Shown: positions 45,242-50,181 of the stretch, one piece after another | Numbering within the stretch: the first letter of the stretch is position 1 | Layout: every line of letters begins with the position of its first letter | Assembly: GCA_030065205.1 (NCBI GenBank) | Contig: JASJDN010000019.1 | Span: 1 to 50,181 of the forward strand | Origin: Crocosphaera sp. | GTDB lineage: Bacteria > Cyanobacteriota > Cyanobacteriia > Cyanobacteriales > Microcystaceae | Length of the DNA: 50,181 nt | Direction of reading: 5' to 3' | Program-made: the position numbers and the translations under genes | Notes under the pieces: model-generated | What the model saw: the letters and a program-made list of their open reading frames with translations, nothing else | Databases searched by the model: none | Told to the model about the DNA's origin: nothing

Positions 45242-45264
45242 CTCCGACGGGACTACCCGCGGAG
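45242..45264 (-). terminator. Strong hairpin; intrinsic terminator on the minus strand
   Basis: CTCCG-A-CGGG / CCCG-CGGAG, nine pairs with one bulged A and loop ACTA. Read on the minus strand, the stem is followed by TTTTTGC, so it terminates transcripts from the GNAT gene at 45452-46687. Confidence 0.7.
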
Positions 45265-45370
45265 ATCAAAATGGTTACTTTAAATAATGACACAAAAGGA
45301 AAAAAAAGGATACATTCTTTAACAATATTTTAATAAAAACGTTAGTCTATTGATATGAAAACTACTATTA

Positions 45371-45411
45371 GAAGCCCCAACTATACCGATAGGTTAGTTG
45401 GGGTAGTTCAC
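45371..45411 (+). repeat. Solo copy of the IS200/IS605-type end hairpin
   Basis: GAAGCCCCAACTATA (45371-45385) and AGTTGGGGTAGTTCAC (45396-45411) are identical to the arms at 84-98 and 110-125; only the 10-base loop differs. Upstream there is no tnpB-like sequence. It is therefore a solitary element end in the gap between pfkA and the GNAT gene. It lies in the minus-strand 3' region of the latter. Confidence 0.65.
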
Positions 45412-45451
45412 AAGTATTAAATTTTATGGTTTCATACTCTATTTTTTAGGT

Positions 45452-46687
45452 TTAATCTTGATCTATTTTTTCTGAAGAGTCAAAAACGTTGTGATCATCT
45501 TGATGATGGGGTCGTTGAGGATTGATTTTACTTTTTTCTGATAAATTAATTGGTTTTTTCGCCCAAGAGAAACGACTAGGAATTGGGGTACGAGGTACCG
45601 ATTGTAATCCTTGTAACATTTCTGATAAATGAAGTCCTTCAGGTTTAGCTTCTTTAAGTTTATGCCAAACAGAACGAGACATCAATAAGGTATTTTCTAT
45701 GGGATTTGCCCCTAATTTTTCTAGGTATTCTTCTCGTTCATGTTGATAGTCTGCTGACACCAATTCTAAACTTTGACTAGGAAATTTTTCAACAATTTGT
45801 GCCATTTGTGACAACAACTTTGGATAAAGCCAAGTATAAGCAGGATGAACAATTAACTGTGCTTGGTGAGGTTGAGAACCGTTTTTTGAAAGGGTTAACC
45901 TAAAATAACCGATCGCCGCTTTTCTTTGGGGTTCAAAAACATATCCTTTAGCTACTTCTTTTTGATGGAACCATTGTTGCCATTTAGAACATAATCCCAT
46001 TAAAAAACGAGTCTTAAAATCTTGGGGATTGCGATCAAACACCTGCCTTAATAGAGGGGGCATCGAAACACAATCTAACTGATATAATAAATGAGCATCC
46101 GCATTACTCACTGGCAGTAAATTGGGTAACTCTGAATTCTGTTGCGCTAAGGTTCGTAATAAGTCAGAATCTAATAACCAATAGGTTAATTGGGCTAAAG
46201 GTTGAAAACCATTTTGGCGATATAAAGCTAAGGTATTTTTTTCATTAATATTAACTTCTAACACCCAAGTTCTTGCTTCCCAGACGTTTTCCAAACAATA
46301 ACGTAAGAGCTGAGAACCCACTCCTTTAGGATTAGTTAATAGCTCTGGTTCCCCTTGACCGCAAGCCACCCTAACCCGTTCGACGCGCCAGGTACTCCGT
46401 CCCATGTTGAAAGGGGAAATATGAATAAATCCTTTTAAGCGTTGTTCAGAGGGTTGGGGTAACTGAGCCACATAAACACGAAAATGATCTTGAAAGCTGT
46501 TAGGGAACCAGCTAAGAAACTTGAGGAGTCCAAACCAACGTCTAACTTGTTGCAGTTGTTCTTGAAAAGAAACGGTATTTTTACCAATATAGTCAGTTTT
46601 AGTGGTAATGGCTTCTAACCAGTCAAGATCCCGATATTGGACGGGACGAATTAATGCTTTAGGATAGTTATCAGAAGATGGTGTCAT
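45452..46687 (-). CDS. GNAT-family N-acetyltransferase
   Basis: About 411 aa from ATG 46687 (GTG 46696 would add three residues). The GNAT core lies in the first half (about 10-175): RPVQYRDLDWLEAI at the start, a PKGVGSQLLRYCLENVW acetyl-CoA-binding loop, and VNINEKNTLALYRQNGF. The second half (about 190-360) looks like a second, degenerate acetyltransferase-like fold (HQAQLIVHPAYTWLYPKLL), and the C-terminus is polar and disordered. Double-GNAT architecture is unusual in length for the family. Substrate unknown. Confidence 0.85.
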   Translation of the reverse strand: MTPSSDNYPKALIRPVQYRDLDWLEAITTKTDYIGKNTVSFQEQLQQVRRWFGLLKFLSWFPNSFQDHFRVYVAQLPQPSEQRLKGFIHISPFNMGRSTWRVERVRVACGQGEPELLTNPKGVGSQLLRYCLENVWEARTWVLEVNINEKNTLALYRQNGFQPLAQLTYWLLDSDLLRTLAQQNSELPNLLPVSNADAHLLYQLDCVSMPPLLRQVFDRNPQDFKTRFLMGLCSKWQQWFHQKEVAKGYVFEPQRKAAIGYFRLTLSKNGSQPHQAQLIVHPAYTWLYPKLLSQMAQIVEKFPSQSLELVSADYQHEREEYLEKLGANPIENTLLMSRSVWHKLKEAKPEGLHLSEMLQGLQSVPRTPIPSRFSWAKKPINLSEKSKINPQRPHHQDDHNVFDSSEKIDQD

Positions 46688-46947
46688 GAATCGCACTGGG
46701 AAGTGGGTCGCCTACTCTCTATCTTAACCATTTTTAGGGATGTATTGTTTAATGTCTCTATTGAAGATAGGCCATATCGAACCAGTGATCCCTTGACCTT
46801 TAGGATTGATTGAGTTTGAATAAAGAAGATTAGAGGTAAATACATATTCACATTTAACCAAGATAACTTATGATTAACAGCGAGTAGCTCATAAAATCTC
46901 TCGATTATAAACTTGTTTACTTTATCTTAAATTTTAATTATCAGGAT

Positions 46948-48201
46948 ATGCGCATCCTCATTTACTCGTATAATTATCATCCCGAACCCATTGGTATCGC
47001 CCCTTTAATGACAGAGTTAGCCGAAGGGTTAGTGAAAAGGGGACATACCGTGCGAGTGGTTACAGCCATGCCCTGGTATCCTAATAGTGAGATTTCTTCA
47101 GAGTATAAAGGTAAATTGTATTTAACGGAAAATCTCAACGGTGTGAGGGTTCAAAGGAGTTTTGTCTGGATTTCTCGCAAAAGAAATTTTAAAAATCGGG
47201 CTTTATTTGAGATTAGTTTTGTTATTTTAAGTTTTTTCCAGTTTTTAAGCGGTTCTCGTCCTGATGTGATTTTTCTAACCATTCCTGGCTTACCGGTCTG
47301 TGTTCCAGCAGCTATTCTCAGTTGGTTATATCGAACCCCCATTGTTTTAAATTTACAAGATATTTTACCAGATGCAGCCGTTCACGTGGGACTAATTCGC
47401 AATCCTAAAATGATTCGACTGTTTCAATGGTTAGAAAATTTTGCTTACTCTACAGCAACAAAAATCAGTGTCATTAGTGATGGCTTTACTGAAAACCTTT
47501 TAGGGAAAAAAGTTCCTCAAGAAAAAATAGTAGAAATCCCCAATTGGGTCGATGTTAACTTTATTAAACCTCTTGACCAAGAAAATAATTACTTTCGCAA
47601 AGAAAACAATTTAGAAGGTAAATTTGTTGTTCTTTATTCAGGTAATATCGCTTTAACTCAACCGTTGGAAATTTTAATCGATGCAGCAGTTAAGTTAAGT
47701 CATATTGACGACATTGCTGTTGTTATTGTAGGTAAACAAGAAGCATTAGAAAAATTAGAAAGAGAATGTCATCGGAAAAAAACCAAGAATGTCATTTTAA
47801 AACCGTTTCAACCGAGACATAAATTACCAGAAATGTTAGCAGCAGCTAATGTGGGTATGGTGATGCAGAAACACAATGTGATTTCTTTTAATATGCCCTC
47901 AAAAATCCAAGTCTTATTGGCCAGTGGGAGGGCAATTATTGCTTCGGTTCCTGCTAACGGGACGGCAGCCAGGGCCATTGAAAAAAGTGGTGGGGGTTTA
48001 GTGGTTCCCCCAGAAGATTCTGAAGCGTTAGCCTCAGCAATAGAACATTTATACTCAAACCCTCAATTGGTTAAGTCTTTGGGAGAAAAAGGTCGGGGCT
48101 ATGCTAAACAAGTGTATAATTTTGAGTTTATTTTAGATAGGTACGAAGAATTATTATTATCAATGCAAAAGCCTATTAAAAAACTCAGTCAACTCTTATA
48201 A
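46948..48201 (+). CDS. Glycosyltransferase family 4 protein (WcaI-like)
   Basis: This 417-aa GT-B glycosyltransferase has N-terminal MRILIYSYNYHPEPIGIAPLMTELAEGL (acceptor-binding side, residues 1-28), a membrane-associating hydrophobic stretch around 87-135, and a donor-binding C-terminal half with VVLYSGNIALTQPLE, NVGMVMQKHNVISFNMPSKIQVLLASG and the GGLVVPPEDSEALASAI loop. Family members such as WcaI act in exopolysaccharide or colanic-acid-type assembly. No other glycan genes adjoin it. Sugar donor and acceptor are unknown. It runs convergent with the TVP38-like gene (6-bp gap). Confidence 0.88.
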   Translation: MRILIYSYNYHPEPIGIAPLMTELAEGLVKRGHTVRVVTAMPWYPNSEISSEYKGKLYLTENLNGVRVQRSFVWISRKRNFKNRALFEISFVILSFFQFLSGSRPDVIFLTIPGLPVCVPAAILSWLYRTPIVLNLQDILPDAAVHVGLIRNPKMIRLFQWLENFAYSTATKISVISDGFTENLLGKKVPQEKIVEIPNWVDVNFIKPLDQENNYFRKENNLEGKFVVLYSGNIALTQPLEILIDAAVKLSHIDDIAVVIVGKQEALEKLERECHRKKTKNVILKPFQPRHKLPEMLAAANVGMVMQKHNVISFNMPSKIQVLLASGRAIIASVPANGTAARAIEKSGGGLVVPPEDSEALASAIEHLYSNPQLVKSLGEKGRGYAKQVYNFEFILDRYEELLLSMQKPIKKLSQLL

Positions 48202-48207
48202 TGTTGA

Positions 48208-48891
48208 TCATTCACCGTTATCTTGAGTAACTTGTTTAACCTTTTTTTTAGGGAACTGACGGCGACGACTATACCAGGTTCCTCCTCCGACTAAAATGCC
48301 GGTTAAAGCCAAGGAGACTAATAAGGGCATAATATCCCCTTCAGAAAGGGACTGAAACCCAGCGCCCATCATCACAAACGGTAAAATACCGGGCAGGGTT
48401 CCGATGGTTGTCCCTACAAAATAATCTCGGAACCGAATAGAAGTGAGTCCAGCAGCAAAGTTAACAATACCATAGGGAATAATGGGCATCAAACGAATGG
48501 CTATCATATAGAATAAGCCCCCGTGATACATTTCCCCATCAATCGCTTCCCATTTTCCGGCGAGTTTGCGACTCATGTAGTCTCGGCCAATGGTACGAGT
48601 AAACAGAAAGGCCATAACCGCAGCTAACAAAGCAGCAAGGGTTGTCCAGAGGGTTCCCCACCACATACCAAATAAGACACCACCGGTGAGGTTAAGGGGG
48701 GTAGAAGGTAGGATAAATAGGGTGGCAATGGTATAGAGAATCATGTAGAGAATGGGGGCCCAAATGCCCATTTCTGCTAACCAAACTTGCAAGTTTTCGG
48801 GGTCAAGTTCCCGTAAAAGAACAATACCAATAATGGTTACGGCAATACAAAAGACGAGTAAGAGGATGATTCCTGATTTTTGTCTGGACAC
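48208..48891 (-). CDS. TVP38/TMEM64 family membrane protein (VTT/DedA-related)
   Basis: This 227-aa multi-spanning inner-membrane protein starts at GTG 48891. A hydrophobic N-terminal helix is followed by the VTT core (about 60-170), with GVLFGMWWGTLWTTLAALLAA and the signature FYMIAIRLMPIIPYGIVNFAAGLT (F..R..P..P.G..N..AG), then a re-entrant region and a last transmembrane helix, with a basic tail (RRRQFPKKKVKQ). Proteins of this fold scramble or transport lipids; the function of this one is not known. 52 bp downstream of mntP on the same strand, so a two-gene unit is possible. Confidence 0.88.
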   Translation of the reverse strand: MSRQKSGIILLLVFCIAVTIIGIVLLRELDPENLQVWLAEMGIWAPILYMILYTIATLFILPSTPLNLTGGVLFGMWWGTLWTTLAALLAAVMAFLFTRTIGRDYMSRKLAGKWEAIDGEMYHGGLFYMIAIRLMPIIPYGIVNFAAGLTSIRFRDYFVGTTIGTLPGILPFVMMGAGFQSLSEGDIMPLLVSLALTGILVGGGTWYSRRRQFPKKKVKQVTQDNGE

Positions 48892-48943
48892 TGGATTAAG
48901 TTTCCTGGCGATACTTTTAAGTCCCTAGGGTATCATAAGATGT

Positions 48944-49510
48944 TTAAATTGGTTTTATTAAATCTTCAATGAGAATTTTACTACCAATAAAAATCAAGGT
49001 TAAGCCCCCAATTATTTCAATTTTCTGGTTAAAAATACCACCAAACCGATGACCGATAAAAACCCCAAGGAAGGATAAGGAAAATGTAATTAAACCAATC
49101 ACGGTACAAGGTAATAAAATAGAGGTTTTTAGTAAAGATAATCCTAAACCGGCTGCTAAAGCATCAATACTGGTGGCAATGGCTAAAGCTAATAAAGTAT
49201 AAGTATCTAAGGGATTAAATTTTTCATCTTCATCGATATTTTTGTAGGCTTCATAAATCATTTTACTACCAATTCCAAATAAGAGAATAAAGGCAATCCA
49301 ATGATCAATATTAGTCATAATTTCTCGAAAAGATAAACCCATCAGCCAACCAATTAAGGGCATGATAGCTTGAAAAATACCAAAAAATAGGGCAATTTTT
49401 AGAGCTTTGTTCAACTTTATTCTTTGAATGACAAAACCACTACTTAAGGACACAGCAAACGCATCAGCAGCTAACCCTAAACCTAAAAAAGTTGTATTAA
49501 TCAATTCCAT
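48944..49510 (-). CDS. mntP: Manganese efflux pump MntP family
   Basis: This 188-aa protein with six transmembrane helices arranged as two inverted triplets exports Mn(II). The paired acidic motifs GLAADAFAVSLSSG (residues 12-25) and ATSIDALAAGLGLS (about 110-123) carry the conserved Asp residues in the membrane. A charged loop (YKNIDEDEKFNPLD) separates the halves. Complete. No yybP-ykoY manganese riboswitch was seen upstream. Confidence 0.9.
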   Translation of the reverse strand: MELINTTFLGLGLAADAFAVSLSSGFVIQRIKLNKALKIALFFGIFQAIMPLIGWLMGLSFREIMTNIDHWIAFILLFGIGSKMIYEAYKNIDEDEKFNPLDTYTLLALAIATSIDALAAGLGLSLLKTSILLPCTVIGLITFSLSFLGVFIGHRFGGIFNQKIEIIGGLTLIFIGSKILIEDLIKPI

Positions 49511-49605
49511 TTTTCGATGATTAAAATGATTATAACTTTTATAGTTTAACCGATTGCATGACTTTAAGTTCTCATATTTATTTCATTATTAAGAATTTAA
49601 TAGCA

Positions 49606-49688
49606 TTCAGGATTTAACAGTGTTCAGGATTTAACAGTGTTAAATCCCTACAAGGATGTATTTGTAGGGACATAATACTATTATGTCC
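49606..49688. repeat. 17-bp tandem duplication and three consecutive hairpins
   Basis: TTCAGGATTTAACAGTG is duplicated head to tail (49606-49622, 49623-49639). Then GGATTTAAC/GTTAAATCC (49627-49635/49639-49647), CCCTACAA/TTGTAGGG (49646-49653/49662-49669) and GGACATAA/TTATGTCC (49668-49675/49681-49688) follow each other. A palindrome-rich extragenic element between mntP and the decayed pair; no gene inside. Confidence 0.75.
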
Positions 49689-49718
49689 TTGTTTAATTAT
49701 GGTTGAATAAAGTTCGCA

Positions 49719-49934
49719 CTAAAGATTGAATTTTTCTTGAAGTCGTTGACTAATTAATTCAATTTGTTGATCAGGGTTCAAGTTATCTAATTCATCAACT
49801 CCAATTATTACTTTTTTAGGTTGTTGCTGTTTACGATCTCAATAGGCATAAAACGCTTCTTGATTATCTTTATTTTCAATCAAATATTGTTTAAGTTCCT
49901 GATCGCTCATTTGGGTATAGTTAATAGATTTCAT
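49719..49934 (-). pseudogene. Broken DUF6887-like small gene (in-frame TGA)
   Basis: The minus-strand frame from ATG 49934 reads MKSINYTQMSDQELKQYLIE... FYAY, a TGA at 49841-49839 (codon 32), then resumes DRKQQQPKKVIIGVDELDNL... to TAG at 49719. Without the TGA it would be a 71-aa protein, matching the pattern MSDxELKxYxxx...EAFxAYxDR of a cyanobacterial two-gene family (DUF6887). A one-base change would restore it. It is preceded by the tail of its usual partner, with TAATG overlap. Either a pseudogene or a sequencing error. Confidence 0.6.
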
Positions 49935-50023
49935 TAAAATACTTCTCCATTAGGTGTAATCACAATTTCAATATTTTCTTCGTTCCCTGCTAAGATAAAC
50001 AAGTTAATATAAATGTGATGGTT
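49934..50023 (-). pseudogene. C-terminal remnant of a DUF6888-like gene
   Basis: The minus-strand frame reads NLFILAGNEENIEIVITPNG then EVF and TAA (49936-49934), overlapping the next ATG by one base. Upstream it hits an in-frame TAA (50026-50024), and no start or longer N-terminus is present. The tail resembles DUF6888, the partner of DUF6887. The sequence further upstream (50027-50181) is AT-rich with no recognised gene; it may include an insertion that truncated this one. Confidence 0.5.
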
Positions 50024-50181
50024 TTAAGTATCTACCTTTTCCACCTTCAGTATGGCTCTCCCGTAGTTATGGTTATAAGTCGAGCTTATGTAAAAAGACA
50101 AGCTAATAGTTTTTCTCTCATTAATTGAAAATTTTTAAACCCATAACTCTGTCGAAGAATTAATTTTATTTTATTATTTAA

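Noticed and set aside
49511-49720. Manganese (yybP-ykoY) riboswitch before mntP
   Set aside because: None of the conserved purine-rich loops is present; hairpins there are simple palindromes.
1-50181. tRNA or rRNA genes
   Set aside because: No T-arm/anticodon pattern or rRNA segment was seen in the intergenic DNA, apart from the tRNA-like end of ssrA.

Overview
The window comes from a cyanobacterial chromosome, most likely a unicellular Crocosphaera/Cyanothece-type organism (genus inferred, not proven). The evidence is: HIP1 palindromes GCGATCGC scattered through genes on both strands (e.g. 1121, 15531, 43636); a PATAN-type response regulator and a Pil/Hmp-type chemotaxis locus; filamentous-haemagglutinin, CHAT and DUF928 proteins; a cyanobacterial tmRNA tag; moderate-to-low GC; and short G-rich tandem repeats (STRR) in intergenic DNA.

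Layout. 1-125: 3' tail of a probable IS200/IS605-type tnpB with its end hairpin. 134-2878: site-2 protease, degenerate metallo-beta-lactamase-fold protein, small conserved protein. 2977-13686 (minus): chemotaxis locus (PATAN-REC, CheY, CheW, then MCP, hybrid CheA, second CheW), interrupted by a FabD-like acyltransferase, a 93-aa gene of opposite orientation and a 170-bp nested palindrome. 14083-18387: topoisomerase subunit A, small membrane protein, ADP-ribosylglycohydrolase, DUF4332 protein. 18457-29863: a two-partner-secretion region with exoprotein TpsA, an exported TPR-CHAT putative protease, exported DUF928, CHASE2-GGDEF diguanylate cyclase and, convergent, the TpsB transporter. 30302-36286: Hpt protein, NifX-like protein, two small conserved proteins, fungal-type cytosine deaminase, aspS and a RelB/RelE-like pair. 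36360-39378: biotin operon bioF - alpha/beta hydrolase - bioC, then a YciI-like protein. 39395-43019 (minus): PEP-CTERM protein, a secreted protein resembling the galactose lectin LecA, an AraC regulator and hemB. 43148-43531: ssrA. Then pfkA, a GNAT protein, a GT4 glycosyltransferase, a TVP38 protein and mntP; the window ends in a decayed DUF6887/DUF6888-like pair.

How it fits together. Two large surface and behaviour modules dominate: a type-IV-pilus-style chemosensory array, and a two-partner-secretion cluster in which both the adhesin and a CHAT protease carry export signals, next to a c-di-GMP synthase. The bioF-hydrolase-bioC overlaps suggest a translationally coupled biotin operon whose middle gene is a candidate non-orthologous pimeloyl-ACP methyl ester esterase. 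The LecA-like secreted protein next to an AraC regulator and the solo tnpB-end hairpin at 45371 are the most unexpected individual items. Several dispersed palindromic repeat families occupy the gaps between genes.
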